DNA of 64,000 nucleotides from Pseudomonas cremoricolorata DSM 17059 = NBRC 16634 (GCF_000425745.1 NZ_AUEA01000008.1:124001-188000); one strand, 5' to 3'; positions 8,251 to 17,794 are shown, counted from the stretch's first letter. Numbers and translations: made by a program. The notes: generated from the letters alone by a model not told the origin.

Positions 8251-9867
8251 ATGGAAAAGAACAGCGAACTCGACCAGGCCACCCTGCGCCTGATCGTCAG
8301 TGCCTGCGCGTTGTTGTATGTCCTGGCGCTGATTGCGCTGCACCCGGCCAGTGCCGCGAACTACTACGCCATCGTCACCTATATCGTCACCTTCATCGTC
8401 GCTTCGGTGTTTCTGCGCATGGCGATCAAGCGCTGGGCGGGGCACTTCTTCTGGCGTCGGCTGTTGTCGATGCTGCATGACTATGTCGGCACCGGCTTCG
8501 CCATGGCCCTGGGCGGCGAATATGCCTTGCCGATCTACGCCGTGCTGCTGTGGGTGACCCTGGGCAATGGCATGCGCTTTGGCTCGCAGTACCTGGCGAT
8601 TGCCACGGTGATCGCGCTGGCGACGCTGATGGCGGTGTTTCTCTTCGACCCTTACTGGCGCGCCCAGCCGTTCGTCATGCTGACCCTGTGCGTGACCACC
8701 ATCGTGGTGCCGGCCTACGCCCACGTGTTGCTCAAGCGCACCCGCGTGGCCTCGCAGGAAGCGATTGCCGCCAACCAGGAGAAGTCGCGCTTCCTCGCCC
8801 AGGCCAGCCATGACCTGCGCCAGCCGATCCACGCCATCGGTCTGTTCACCGCCTGCCTGCGCGATGCCCGTCTGGGTCAGGACGAACTGCGTCTGGTGGA
8901 CAACATCGACCGCTCCCTGCACACCGTCTCGCAACTGTTTCGCTCGATTCTCGACCTCTACACCCTCGACAACGGCCGTCTGCAACCCGAGGCCCAGGCG
9001 GTCGACCTCGGCGCGCTGCTGGAGGATGTGCTCAGGCAAAACACCGAGGCGGCGCGCTGGGCGGGTGTCGAACTGCGCCTACGGCCCTGCCGGTACTGGG
9101 TCTGGGCCAATCCGGGGCTGCTCACCACCATGGTGCAGAACCTGCTGTCCAATGCGCTCAAATACGCCCCTGGCAAGCCAGTGCTGATCGCCGTGCGCCG
9201 CCAGGGCAACAGTCTGGCGGTGGTCATCCACGACAAAGGCCCGGGCATCGCCGAAGAACACCTGCCGCAACTGTTCAAGGAGTTCTATCGCGTGCGCCAG
9301 GTGCGCGACAAGGATGTCGAGGGCCTGGGCTTGGGCTTGCCCATCGTGCAGCGCATCGGCCAGTTGCTCGGGCTTGCCGTGACGGTGGACTCACGCGTGG
9401 GCCGCGGTACGCGGGTGAGCATTCGCGGTTTGCAGCGCATCGAGCCAAGGAAGCCGGTGGTACGCCCGCCAAGCGTGCCCGAGCAACTGCGCGGCCTGCG
9501 CGTGTGCCTGGTGGACGACGATGCCAGCGTACTGCGCGCGACCTCGGCGCTGCTGGAGAAATGGGGCTGCGTGGTGGAGGCGCACAGCGATGGCCTGAAC
9601 GTCACCAGCGGCTGCGACATCATCATTGCCGACTTCGACCTGGGGACGAAGATTTCCGGTGCCGAGTGCATCGCGGCGATTCGTCAGCAGCGCGGTTGGC
9701 AGGTGCCGGCGATGATCATGACCGGCCATGAAATCGAGCGTATCCGCCGCCTGGTCGAGAGCCTCGATATCTGGGTGCTGGCAAAGCCGGTGCGGCCACC
9801 TGAATTGCGCGCGGTGCTGCTCGAGCAGGTCAAGGTGATGGCCGAGCAACGCGCGCCAATGCCGTGA
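8251..9867 (+). CDS. Hybrid sensor histidine kinase/receiver protein
   Basis: 538 residues. The ATG at 8251 follows AGGAAG. The N-terminal about 170 residues form five or six hydrophobic segments with very short loops, so sensing is probably within or at the inner membrane. Then come a HisKA box SHDLRQPIHAIGL with His about residue 187, N-box NLLSNALKYAP (about 300), G-boxes DKGPGI and GLGLGLPIV (about 328 and 360), and a C-terminal receiver (VDDDAS, phospho-Asp in ADFDLG about 461, Lys in LAKP about 512). No HPt domain is attached. The upstream LuxR-type regulator is the likely output. The signal is unknown. Confidence 0.85.
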   Translation: MEKNSELDQATLRLIVSACALLYVLALIALHPASAANYYAIVTYIVTFIVASVFLRMAIKRWAGHFFWRRLLSMLHDYVGTGFAMALGGEYALPIYAVLLWVTLGNGMRFGSQYLAIATVIALATLMAVFLFDPYWRAQPFVMLTLCVTTIVVPAYAHVLLKRTRVASQEAIAANQEKSRFLAQASHDLRQPIHAIGLFTACLRDARLGQDELRLVDNIDRSLHTVSQLFRSILDLYTLDNGRLQPEAQAVDLGALLEDVLRQNTEAARWAGVELRLRPCRYWVWANPGLLTTMVQNLLSNALKYAPGKPVLIAVRRQGNSLAVVIHDKGPGIAEEHLPQLFKEFYRVRQVRDKDVEGLGLGLPIVQRIGQLLGLAVTVDSRVGRGTRVSIRGLQRIEPRKPVVRPPSVPEQLRGLRVCLVDDDASVLRATSALLEKWGCVVEAHSDGLNVTSGCDIIIADFDLGTKISGAECIAAIRQQRGWQVPAMIMTGHEIERIRRLVESLDIWVLAKPVRPPELRAVLLEQVKVMAEQRAPMP

Positions 9868-9873
9868 AGGCGT

Positions 9874-9896
9874 GAGCGCGGTAGAGCACCGCGCTC
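9874..9896. terminator. Hairpin 1 between convergent kinase and autotransporter genes
   Basis: GAGCGCGGT (9874-9882) pairs with ACCGCGCTC (9888-9896) around a 5-base loop. It lies 7 bases after the kinase stop codon and is G+C-rich without a T tract. Confidence 0.5.
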
Positions 9897-9914
9897 GCAG
9901 CCAGGAGGGCTGAA

Positions 9915-9935
9915 GGGCGGCCAGAACGGCCGCCC
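9915..9935. terminator. Hairpin 2 between convergent kinase and autotransporter genes
   Basis: GGGCGGCC (9915-9922) pairs with GGCCGCCC (9928-9935). It probably serves the minus-strand autotransporter, whose stop codon is 8 bases away. Confidence 0.5.
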
Positions 9936-9942
9936 GGAAGGG

Positions 9943-12900
9943 TCAGAAGCGAACCGTGACGCCTGCGTTCACCGAGTGGAAGCGCGTGTCGCTGCCGAAC
10001 TGACCCTGGTACGACAGGTCGAGGTCGGTCTGGCTGTTCAGGCGCATTTTCGCCCCTACTTCGGTCAGTGCCACATTGCGCGTCTGCGCGATGCCCTGCA
10101 CTTCGAAGTTCGGGCCGCCGGCGAAGGACTGCTCGTTGCGCGGGTCCAGGTCGCCGTAGGCACGGCGCCAGCCCAGCGAGCCGTACAGGTCGGTCTGGTG
10201 GTCGGCGATGCTGGTGCGGGTCGAGGCGCGCAGGCCTGCAGTGGAGAACCAGGTGTCCTGCTTGTCGCTGGACACGCGCAGCCGCGCCGCGCCGCCTTTC
10301 TCGCGGAAGCTGTCGGCGTCGTACTTGACGTAGGACACACCGATGAACGGTTCCAGTGCCACCGCGCCAAGGCCGATGCGGTAGGCCGCCTCGCCACTGG
10401 CCTGCAAGGTGCTGGCATCGCGCTTGCCCTTGAGGTGGTCGCTGAAGCCGGCGAAGGCCACGTTGCGCTTGCTTTCCAGCTCATGCCAGGTGTAGCCGAC
10501 ATCTGCGCTCAGGCGCAGGGCGTCGAACTGCGCACCGGTGTAGGCACCGAGGTGGTAGTTGTCGCTGTTGCCCTTGGCGTCGCGGTCGTCGGCGTCGAAC
10601 TTCGAACGGCTGTAGCCGCCGTAGACACCGGCGCTCCAGTCCTGGGTGATACGCCCGTCGGCACCGATCAGCACACCACCGGTGCGCTGCTTGAGGCCGC
10701 TGACGCCGTTGTTGCCGTCCAGGCGCGACCAGTTGCCGAAGGTCTGTACCCAGGCGCCGTTGTGCCCTGACGAGGCCTCGGGCGCCAGGTTCGAAGCGCC
10801 CACCGGCATGCTGATGCGGCCGTTGTCGAGCAGGCTGCGGGTGCGCGTGCCGAGTACCCCGGAGACCACCTGGCTGTTGGCGATCAGCGCGGTCGAGGTG
10901 CTGCTGTGGTAATCGCCGGAGAGTTGATCGATGGCGTTGCGGGCGCTGTCGGCATCGAGGATCAGCAGGTTGTTGTACAGGCGCAGCTGCGCGCCGCTCT
11001 GGCGCAGCTGGCTCAGCGCACCGGCGGTGTTCCATTGGTTGCCGGTGCGGGCGACGGTCTGGAAGATGCCGGGCTTGCCGCCGGTTTCTGGCGGCTGGAC
11101 CGGTGGTTGTACCGGTGGTTCGGGCTCTACGGGCGGCTCGACCGGTGGCTCGGGTTCAACCGGCGGGGTCACCGGTGGCTCGACCGGCGGTTCTGGTTCT
11201 ACGGGCGGCTCCACGGGTGGTTCGACCGGTGGCTCAGGCTCGACCGGCGGCTCGACAGGAGGCTCCACGGGCGGCTCGACCGGCGGTTCCGGCTCGACCG
11301 GTGGCTCTACCGGTGGCTCGACTGGCGGTTCTGGGGTGGTGTCCTTCTGTGCGATGACCAGGTTCAGGTCGTTGTCGGTGCGCTTGAGGCTGACGTTGAG
11401 GAACGCCGAGTTGCTGAAGGCTTCGGCGTAGGCCTTGCCTTCTCTGTCGATTGCAACGATGCCGTCCTTGGCCGACAGCAGGGTGTAGGTCTGGCCGGTG
11501 GTGTAGCTTTGCGCGTCGTTGAGGGTGGTGACGTCCACGCGGGTGCCGCGCAGGGTCGCAGCGCCTGTGACGTTGACCCGGTCCGAGCCACCGTTGCCGG
11601 CGATGTCGGCGGCGTAGCGCGAGCCTTCATCCATGTCCAGGTTGCCGTTGATGGTCAGGGTGCCGATCTTGCCTTCGCCTGGCGACAAGGTACCGCCAGC
11701 GAACACTTGGGTGGCGCCGACCTGGCCGGTACCGGCCAGCACACCGCCGGCCAGTACCTGGCCGCTGTTGCTGTAGGTGCCAGACTGCGTGTCGTGGCCG
11801 ATCTTGCCGTTGACCACCAGGGTGCCGTTGCCGACGCTGAAGGCCGACGTGCCGCGCGGGTTGCTTTGGTCGATATCGCTGTCGAGCACCAGGCGACCGC
11901 CGCGCACGATGGTGCCGCCGGACAACCCGCTCAGGTCGCCGCTCAGGGTGGTGTCGCCGCTGAAGCTGTACAGCCGGCCCGCGCCGCTGATTTTATTGCT
12001 CAGCTGCAGTTCGCCGGTGTGGTTGAAGGCAATGGCGCCGGTCGCAGGTCCAGTGCCGAAGCGCAGGTCGCTGGCCGGATCGATACGCCCCGCGGCGCGG
12101 GCGGCACCTGCGGTGAGGGCATCGTACTCGGTGCGGTTGTCATCGCGGGTGACCTCGCCGCCAAACGCCAGGGTGCCGTGGCCCGACGACAGGGTGCCGG
12201 TCTCGACGGAAATGTCGACGCCCTCGGTGCTCTTGAGCAGGGCGCCGTCGGCCAACATCAGGTTGGCGGTACGAATGGTGTCGCCCAGCTTCAGCGTGCG
12301 CGTCTCAAGGCGCGTGTCTTCACCGGTCAGGGTGATGTTGGTGTTGCCGCCGACCACGCCACCGCCCAGTTGCATGGTGTCGCTGGCCAGTACCGCGCCG
12401 TTGCTCAGGGTCAGGTCGTGACGGCTGCGGAAGTTGCCGCTGTTGTCCCAGCGCGTGCCTGCACCGGACATCTCGGTGATCGACACCATGGCCACCTGGT
12501 CGCTCTTGATCCGCCCACCGTTCTGCAGGTTGATCCGCGTGTCGTAGACGAACGTGCCGCCCGAGCGCAGGTTCACCACATCGACCAGCGAGTCCTTGCC
12601 GTCGACCAGCAGATTGGCCCGCGAATCGCCGTCGCCGGCATTGCCGTTGTCGCCCAGTTGCAGGTCACGCACCGACACTTCACCGCCGTTGAGCACGTTC
12701 AACGTGCCCTGCGCCGCGCCACCGATCAGCACGGTGTTGCCCAGTACCGCGTTGTTGCGCGGTGTGACCCAGCGGCTGCCGGCACCTTCGACCACCAGCA
12801 CGCCCATGGCGATCGGCGCGTTGTTGTCGGCGCGACCGCCGATGCGCCCGCCCTGGCTGGTGGCGGTGGCGCCGTTGTTGATGGTCAGGGTCGAGGTCAG

Positions 12901-13059
12901 GCCGGCGTTGGGGATCACCGAGATGCTGTCGTAGCCGCGGTCGCTGCTCCAGGTGTCAGCACCGTTGTTGAGCACGTAATGTTCGGCGGCATGGGCATTG
13001 GACAACGCTCCCAGCGTGACCGCCAGGGCCAGCGGGGAAAGTGTGAAAAGGGGCTTCAT
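9943..13059 (-). CDS. Type Va autotransporter, outer membrane
   Basis: 1038 residues. The start at 13059 is preferred over the upstream frame because it follows CTGGAG and opens a clean signal peptide (MKPLFTLSPLALAVTLGA, cleavage after NAHA). The passenger is a repetitive beta-helix rich in G-x-L-x-V-x-x-G units with autotransporter-associated repeats (SGGTIVRGGRLVL, GGVLAGTGQVGA, GTLSPGEGKIGTLTING). Residues about 575-655 are an extended Pro-Glu-Val linker. A beta-barrel of about 270 residues ends in the aromatic VTVRF expected for BAM recognition. No protease or lipase motif is visible, so adhesion or biofilm function is the default inference. It is monocistronic. Confidence 0.88.
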   Translation of the reverse strand: MKPLFTLSPLALAVTLGALSNAHAAEHYVLNNGADTWSSDRGYDSISVIPNAGLTSTLTINNGATATSQGGRIGGRADNNAPIAMGVLVVEGAGSRWVTPRNNAVLGNTVLIGGAAQGTLNVLNGGEVSVRDLQLGDNGNAGDGDSRANLLVDGKDSLVDVVNLRSGGTFVYDTRINLQNGGRIKSDQVAMVSITEMSGAGTRWDNSGNFRSRHDLTLSNGAVLASDTMQLGGGVVGGNTNITLTGEDTRLETRTLKLGDTIRTANLMLADGALLKSTEGVDISVETGTLSSGHGTLAFGGEVTRDDNRTEYDALTAGAARAAGRIDPASDLRFGTGPATGAIAFNHTGELQLSNKISGAGRLYSFSGDTTLSGDLSGLSGGTIVRGGRLVLDSDIDQSNPRGTSAFSVGNGTLVVNGKIGHDTQSGTYSNSGQVLAGGVLAGTGQVGATQVFAGGTLSPGEGKIGTLTINGNLDMDEGSRYAADIAGNGGSDRVNVTGAATLRGTRVDVTTLNDAQSYTTGQTYTLLSAKDGIVAIDREGKAYAEAFSNSAFLNVSLKRTDNDLNLVIAQKDTTPEPPVEPPVEPPVEPEPPVEPPVEPPVEPPVEPEPPVEPPVEPPVEPEPPVEPPVTPPVEPEPPVEPPVEPEPPVQPPVQPPETGGKPGIFQTVARTGNQWNTAGALSQLRQSGAQLRLYNNLLILDADSARNAIDQLSGDYHSSTSTALIANSQVVSGVLGTRTRSLLDNGRISMPVGASNLAPEASSGHNGAWVQTFGNWSRLDGNNGVSGLKQRTGGVLIGADGRITQDWSAGVYGGYSRSKFDADDRDAKGNSDNYHLGAYTGAQFDALRLSADVGYTWHELESKRNVAFAGFSDHLKGKRDASTLQASGEAAYRIGLGAVALEPFIGVSYVKYDADSFREKGGAARLRVSSDKQDTWFSTAGLRASTRTSIADHQTDLYGSLGWRRAYGDLDPRNEQSFAGGPNFEVQGIAQTRNVALTEVGAKMRLNSQTDLDLSYQGQFGSDTRFHSVNAGVTVRF
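11092..11337 (-). repeat. Short tandem repeats encoding a Pro/Glu/Val linker
   Basis: About 245 bp of 9-12-bp units encode alternating PPVEP and PEPPVEP between passenger and barrel of the autotransporter. A stiff, extended spacer is the likely role. The units are in frame, so slippage would change linker length without breaking the gene. Confidence 0.8.
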
Positions 13060-13217
13060 AGCGACTCCAGATACTCCGTAGAGGCCACGCACGCGGCGGC
13101 GCGCCGGGCGTGGGCGTTTCCATTCTGAGAATTGTCAACAGAGGGAGTATCGGGAGGGGGTAGGGCGATGGGAATAGTACACATGTGCTAACGCGCGGCA
13201 CGAGGGCAAGGCCCTGG

Positions 13218-13255
13218 GCGGCGGCAGTCAGGGCATTTCAGCCGACTGCCGCCGC
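13218..13255. terminator. 12-bp hairpin downstream of the YciC-like gene
   Basis: GCGGCGGCAGTC (13218-13229) pairs with GACTGCCGCCGC (13244-13255) with a 14-base loop, just past the end of the minus-strand YciC-like gene at 13263. It has no T run, so it may act as a 3' stabiliser rather than a terminator. Confidence 0.45.
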
Positions 13256-13262
13256 CGTTGCG

Positions 13263-13922
13263 TCAGGCCTTGGCCGCCTCGGCCTCGCGCAGCATGAACA
13301 GTCGGTACAGCACCACGGTGCTGAACAGTTGCAGGAAGCCGCTGAGGCTGTCGAGCAGCAGCCCCACGCCAGGCTGTGGCTGCGGGAAGGCCATCAGCAG
13401 CAGGCCGTCGAGCAACCACAGTGGCGCGACCACCGCGAGCATGCAGGTCAGGATGCGCATGAAATGCCCGGTGGTCAGGCTCGCGCTTTCGCGCATCGAC
13501 TCCATCACCGAGCGCCCGCGCAGCACCAGCAGGAATTCGGCGAATGCCAGGTTGATCATGATCCACACGCCCGGGAAGATCAGCAGCATCAGGCCGGCCA
13601 TTATCAGCAGCGAGCTGATCAGAATCAGCAAGGCCATCTTCGGCCACAACTGTACGGCACGCGCCAGCAGGTCGCGCTTGGCGATGTCCTGCCCGCTACT
13701 GCGGGTATCGAGGTAAAGGATCAGCGCCGCGGTGTACAGCGGGTAGAACACCAGGCTGGTGAGCATGGCGTAGGTCGGGCTGGCCTGATCGCCCAATTGT
13801 TGCAGCAACAGTTGGCCACAGAAGGCCTCGAGCACCACCACAGGCAGGCACAGCTGGGCGATGCCGAGCAGGTGCAGGCGGAAGAAATACAAGGAGTCGC
13901 GCAGAACGCTGTAGGGATTCAT
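13263..13922 (-). CDS. YciC/UPF0259-like inner-membrane protein
   Basis: 219 residues, nearly all hydrophobic, with about six membrane segments (for example LALLILISSLLIMAGLMLLIF, FPGVWIMINLAFAEFLLVL and LLDGLLLMAF). The opening MNPYSVLRDSLYFFRLHL and the internal RGRSVMESMRESASLT fit the YciC family, whose function is unknown. It is divergent from the DUF2076 gene, with 156 bp between starts. No SD is obvious, but no better in-frame start was found. Confidence 0.7.
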   Translation of the reverse strand: MNPYSVLRDSLYFFRLHLLGIAQLCLPVVVLEAFCGQLLLQQLGDQASPTYAMLTSLVFYPLYTAALILYLDTRSSGQDIAKRDLLARAVQLWPKMALLILISSLLIMAGLMLLIFPGVWIMINLAFAEFLLVLRGRSVMESMRESASLTTGHFMRILTCMLAVVAPLWLLDGLLLMAFPQPQPGVGLLLDSLSGFLQLFSTVVLYRLFMLREAEAAKA

Positions 13923-14078
13923 CAGTCAACATCGCATGGCCGGAAAGCAGGGCGCCACTGTAGCCCAGAGCGCTGCGCGGCTGAAGAAAGTTTCATCGCC
14001 GCGGTGCTTGAAGCGCTGCGTCAGACCCCCCATCTTGATCGCGTCCGATGTCCTGTTCGCGCCCATGAGGTAGCCCCG

Positions 14079-14846
14079 ATGAACACTGAAGAACAACGTT
14101 TGATCGATGGCCTGTTCGGCCGCATCCGCCAGGCCGAGGACCCGGCCCAGCCGCGCGATGCCCAGGCCCAGGCGTGCATCGAAGAGCACCTGCGTCAGCA
14201 GCCGGCCGCGCCGTACTACATGGCCCAGGCGATTCTGGTGCAGGAAGCGGCGCTCAAGCGCCTGGATGAGCAGAACAAACAGCTCCAGGCCGAGCTGCAA
14301 CAGGCCAAGGCCGAATCCCGCGACAGCAGCAACGCAGGCGGCGGCGGTGGTGGTTTCCTCTCTAGCCTATTCGGCTCCAACAACCGCCAGGCCGCGCCGT
14401 CGTCTGCCGCTGCAGCCCCGTCTCAGGCGCCAGCACGACCGGCCAGCCAGGCGCCCAATGGCGGCGGCTGGCGCGACGGCCCGCAGAGCGCCGCGCCCGC
14501 CGCTGCCCAGGCCGCCCCGGGCGCCCCGGCAGCCGCACCTGCACGTGGCGCTGCCGGCAGTTTCCTTGGCGGCGCCATGCAAACCGCCGCGGGCGTGGCC
14601 GGTGGCGTGCTGCTGGCCCAAGGCATCAGCAGCCTGTTCAGCCACGGTTCGCAGCCTCAGGAAGTGGTGGAAGTGATCGAAGAGGCCCCGGCGCCGGCCA
14701 GCGAGCAAGGCGGCTGGCACGACCAGGATGGCCAGCAGCAGGTGGCCGACAATGCCGACTACGGCAACGATCAGGGCGGCTTCGCCGATACCGATTACGG
14801 TAGCGACGATGGCGGCTTCTTTTCCGACGACGACTCGTTCATCTGA
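14079..14846 (+). CDS. DUF2076 family protein
   Basis: 255 residues. The ATG at 14079 follows GAGG at 14066-14069, and the frame upstream is not protein-like. The N-terminus MNTEEQRLIDGLFGRIRQAE begins a helical domain that continues as a coiled coil (ALKRLDEQNKQLQAELQQAK, about residues 63-87). It is followed by a Gly stretch and FLSSLFG, an Ala/Pro-rich linker, a glycine-zipper-like hydrophobic helix (GSFLGGAMQTAAGVAGGVLL) and an acidic, Gly/Asp-rich tail ending DDDSFI. This order is diagnostic of DUF2076, a periplasmic or membrane-associated family of unknown role. There is no signal peptide in front. Confidence 0.8.
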   Translation: MNTEEQRLIDGLFGRIRQAEDPAQPRDAQAQACIEEHLRQQPAAPYYMAQAILVQEAALKRLDEQNKQLQAELQQAKAESRDSSNAGGGGGGFLSSLFGSNNRQAAPSSAAAAPSQAPARPASQAPNGGGWRDGPQSAAPAAAQAAPGAPAAAPARGAAGSFLGGAMQTAAGVAGGVLLAQGISSLFSHGSQPQEVVEVIEEAPAPASEQGGWHDQDGQQQVADNADYGNDQGGFADTDYGSDDGGFFSDDDSFI

Positions 14847-14903
14847 TGCCTCTGGCATACTCCGCGACTTAGCCGCCAGGCCGGGTCGCCTACAGGAGTG
14901 ATG

Positions 14904-15383
14904 ATGAAGAAGATCGCGCTGTTCGCCGACGTGCAGAACCTCTATTACACCGTGCGCCAGGCGCACGGTTGCCATTTCAACTACGCCGCGCTGTGGGCCG
15001 AGGTCAGTGCCGAGGGTGAGATCGTCGAGGCGGTGGCCTACGCCATTGACCGCGGTGACCCCAAGCAGCGGCAGTTCCAGCAGATTTTGCGCAACCTCGG
15101 TTTCGACGTGCGCCTCAAACCCTATATCCAGCGCAGCGACGGTTCGGCCAAGGGCGACTGGGACGTGGGCATCACCCTCGATGTGGTCGATGCGGCGAGC
15201 CGGGTCGACCAGGTGGTGCTGGCTTCCGGTGACGGCGACTTCGACCTGCTGTTGCAGCGGGTGATCGAGCGTCATGGCGTGGAAGCGGTGGTATACGGCG
15301 TGCAGGGTCTGACCGCGATGTCGCTGGTGCGCGCCGCCAGCCGCTACGTGCCGGTGGAAGGAAGACTGCTACTGCGCAACTGA
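14904..15383 (+). CDS. NYN-domain (PIN-like) protein, LabA/DUF88 family
   Basis: 159 residues from the ATG at 14904, which sits 5 bases after AGGAG; ATG 14901 and GTG 14898 are too close to or within the SD. The NYN fold is shown by the N-terminal FADVQNLYY (metal-binding Asp), KGDWDVGITLD and ASGDGDFDLLLQ. These supply the clustered acidic residues of a PIN-like RNase site. Small size and no partner domain suggest a soluble RNA-processing nuclease; the target is unknown. It follows the DUF2076 gene by 57 bp and may share its transcript. Confidence 0.85.
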   Translation: MKKIALFADVQNLYYTVRQAHGCHFNYAALWAEVSAEGEIVEAVAYAIDRGDPKQRQFQQILRNLGFDVRLKPYIQRSDGSAKGDWDVGITLDVVDAASRVDQVVLASGDGDFDLLLQRVIERHGVEAVVYGVQGLTAMSLVRAASRYVPVEGRLLLRN

Positions 15384-15496
15384 AAGGGCTGTAGCACGAA
15401 AAAGTGTGCAGGTGATTTAGTTGCGTATTGTTACGGAGCCTAGGTAATACCGCGCCGTACACTGGGCTACCCGTAAACGGATTTCGAGTGTCAGTC

Positions 15497-16411
15497 ATGT
15501 CCGCCCCCCGTCGTTTCCCGCTGCTGTTGATCGGCGCGTTCTTTGCCCTGTATGTCGTCTGGGGCTCCACCTACCTGATGATTCGCATCGGTGTCGAATC
15601 CTGGCCACCGATGCTGATGGCCGGGGTGCGCTTCGTCATCGCCGGCGCGCTGCTGTACGGCTTTCTGCGCTGGCGCGGCGCCCCGGCGCCGAACTGGCCG
15701 CAGTGGCGGGCGACCGGGGCGATCGGTTTTCTGCTGCTCAGTTGCGGCAATGGCGGCGTGACCCTGGCCGAGCACGCCGGGGTGTCGTCCGGCGTCGCCG
15801 CGCTGGCGGTGGCCACGGTGCCGCTGTTCACCTTGCTCTTCGGCCTGCTGTTCGGCTACCGCAACTCGCGCCTGGAATGGGCCGGCATTCTTCTGGGCCT
15901 GGCCGGCATCGGCCTGCTCAACCTCGGCTCCAACCTGCAAGCCAGCCCCATGGGCGCGGTGCTGATCCTCTTCGCTGCGGCTGCCTGGGCGTTCGGCTCG
16001 GTGTGGAGCAAGCGCCTGCCGCTGCCCCAGGGCACCATGGCGGCGGCCTGCGAGATGCTCTGGGGTGGCGCCATCCTGCTGTTGGCCAGCGCCCTGAGCG
16101 GTGAACGCATGACCCAGGCGCCCAGCGCCGCGGGTTGGGGGGCGTTGATCTACCTGATTCTGTTCGGCTCGATTCTGGCCTTCAGCGCCTACATGTACCT
16201 GCTCAAGCACGTGCGTCCGGCGGCGGCCACCAGCTACGCCTACGTCAACCCGGCCGTGGCGGTGCTGCTCGGCATCGTCTTCGCCGGCGAGCAGGTGGGC
16301 GTCGAGGAATGCCTGGCCATGGCGGTGATCATCGGCGCGGTGGTGCTGATCGGCCTGCCGCAGTGGCGGCGTGCGCCGGTGGTGCCGGTCGAGGGCAAAA
16401 TGTGCAAGTAG
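15497..16411 (+). CDS. yedA: EamA-family drug/metabolite exporter (YedA-like)
   Basis: 304 residues from ATG 15497; the frame is open upstream to 15428, but the first membrane segment begins at MSAPRRFPLLLIGAFFALYV. Two EamA repeats give ten membrane segments. Typical motifs are YVVWGSTYLMIRIGVESWPP in the first repeat, AAAWAFGSVWSKRL opening the second, and TSYAYVNPAVAVLLGI near the end. Inner-membrane secondary export of amino acids or related metabolites is expected from the family. It is probably monocistronic. Confidence 0.82.
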   Translation: MSAPRRFPLLLIGAFFALYVVWGSTYLMIRIGVESWPPMLMAGVRFVIAGALLYGFLRWRGAPAPNWPQWRATGAIGFLLLSCGNGGVTLAEHAGVSSGVAALAVATVPLFTLLFGLLFGYRNSRLEWAGILLGLAGIGLLNLGSNLQASPMGAVLILFAAAAWAFGSVWSKRLPLPQGTMAAACEMLWGGAILLLASALSGERMTQAPSAAGWGALIYLILFGSILAFSAYMYLLKHVRPAAATSYAYVNPAVAVLLGIVFAGEQVGVEECLAMAVIIGAVVLIGLPQWRRAPVVPVEGKMCK

Positions 16412-16465
16412 GGCAGGGCGTTGCGGTAAACTTGCCGGCTTCGCTGAACCCCTGACGGTATTGCC

Positions 16466-17794
16466 ATGACTTTCGCCACACTCGGCCTGATCGAACCGCT
16501 GCTGCGCGTCTTGCAGCAGATGGACTACACCACCCCCACGCCGATCCAGGCCAAGGCCATTCCTGCCGTCCTGGCCGGCCGCGACCTGATGGCCGCGGCG
16601 CAGACCGGCACCGGCAAGACCGCAGGTTTCGGCCTGCCGTTGCTGCAGCGTCTGGCGATGGAAGGGGAAAAGGTCGCCAGCAACTCGATCCGCGCGCTGG
16701 TGCTGGTGCCGACCCGCGAGCTGGCCGAACAGGTTCACGCCAACCTGCGTGCCTACGGCGAACACCTGCCGGTCAGCACCTATGCGGTGTATGGCGGGGT
16801 CAGCATCAATCCGCAGATGATGCGCCTGCGCCGCGGTGTCGACCTGCTGGTGGCGACCCCAGGGCGCCTGCTCGACCTGTTTCGCCAGAACGCGCTGAAG
16901 TTCGGTCAGGTGCAGACCCTGGTGCTCGATGAAGCCGACCGCATGCTCGACCTGGGCTTTGCCGAAGAGCTGCAAGCGGTGTACGCCGCCTTGCCGCGCA
17001 AGCGCCAGACGCTGCTGTTCTCGGCGACCTTCTCTGAGCAGATCCGCCTGCTCGCGGGCCTTGCGCTGAACGACCCGCTTAGCATCGAAGTCAGCCCGCG
17101 CAACGTCACCGCCAGCACCGTCAAGCAATGGCTGGTGACGGTCGACAAGAAGCGCAAGGCCGATCTGTTCTGCCACCTGCTGCGCAAGAAGCGCTGGGGC
17201 CAGGTGCTGGTGTTCGCCAAGACCCGCAACGGCGTCGACCAACTGGTCGAGCGCCTGCTGGGCGAGGGCATCAAGGCCGATGGCATCCACGGCGACCGCC
17301 CCCAGGCCACCCGCCAGCGCGCGCTGGACAGCTTCAAGCAGCGGGAAATCCAGGTGCTGGTGGCCACCGATGTCGCCGCCCGTGGCCTGGACATCGATGA
17401 TCTGCCGCTGGTGGTCAACCTCGACCTGCCGATCGTCGTCGAAGATTACGTGCACCGCATTGGCCGTACCGGCCGTGCCGGCAACAGCGGCGAGGCGATC
17501 TCGCTGGTGTGCGCCGATGAAGTGCAACTGCTGGCCGCCATCGAAGTGCTGACCCGCCAGACCTTGCCGCGGCATGACGAACCCGATTTCATTCCCGACC
17601 ACCGCGTGCCGCAGACCGATGCCAGTGGCCAGGTGATCAAGAAACCGAAGAAGCCGAAAAAGCCCAAGGAATCGGCTGCCAAACGCGGTCTGGGCAAGTG
17701 GATGGACAGCAGCGGCTCGGACGCGCCGGCGGTCAAACCGGTGCGCAAGGTGCCCAGTTTCAATGGTGGGCCGCGCAAGAAGGGCAAGTCCTGA
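16466..17794 (+). CDS. rhlE: DEAD-box RNA helicase RhlE
   Basis: 442 residues with a full DEAD-box core: Q motif (TPTPIQAKAIP), motif I AQTGTGKT, PTRELAEQ, DEAD box in VLDEADRMLDLGF, SAT (LLFSATF), ARGLDID and HRIGRTGRAG. The C-terminal extension is Lys-rich (KKPKKPKKPKES) and disordered, as in RhlE enzymes of Pseudomonas, which act in RNA remodelling and cold or degradosome-linked processing. It is soluble and cytosolic. A close neighbour (73 bp) is the MscS-family gene on the same strand. Confidence 0.93.
   Translation: MTFATLGLIEPLLRVLQQMDYTTPTPIQAKAIPAVLAGRDLMAAAQTGTGKTAGFGLPLLQRLAMEGEKVASNSIRALVLVPTRELAEQVHANLRAYGEHLPVSTYAVYGGVSINPQMMRLRRGVDLLVATPGRLLDLFRQNALKFGQVQTLVLDEADRMLDLGFAEELQAVYAALPRKRQTLLFSATFSEQIRLLAGLALNDPLSIEVSPRNVTASTVKQWLVTVDKKRKADLFCHLLRKKRWGQVLVFAKTRNGVDQLVERLLGEGIKADGIHGDRPQATRQRALDSFKQREIQVLVATDVAARGLDIDDLPLVVNLDLPIVVEDYVHRIGRTGRAGNSGEAISLVCADEVQLLAAIEVLTRQTLPRHDEPDFIPDHRVPQTDASGQVIKKPKKPKKPKESAAKRGLGKWMDSSGSDAPAVKPVRKVPSFNGGPRKKGKS

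Noticed and set aside
11092..11337. CRISPR-like short repeats
   Set aside because: The units are contiguous in-frame codons for Pro, Glu and Val without spacers, inside a coding sequence.
10906..13128. 740-codon plus-strand frame opposite the autotransporter
   Set aside because: The minus strand has a signal peptide, passenger repeats and barrel; the plus-strand product has no plausible features.
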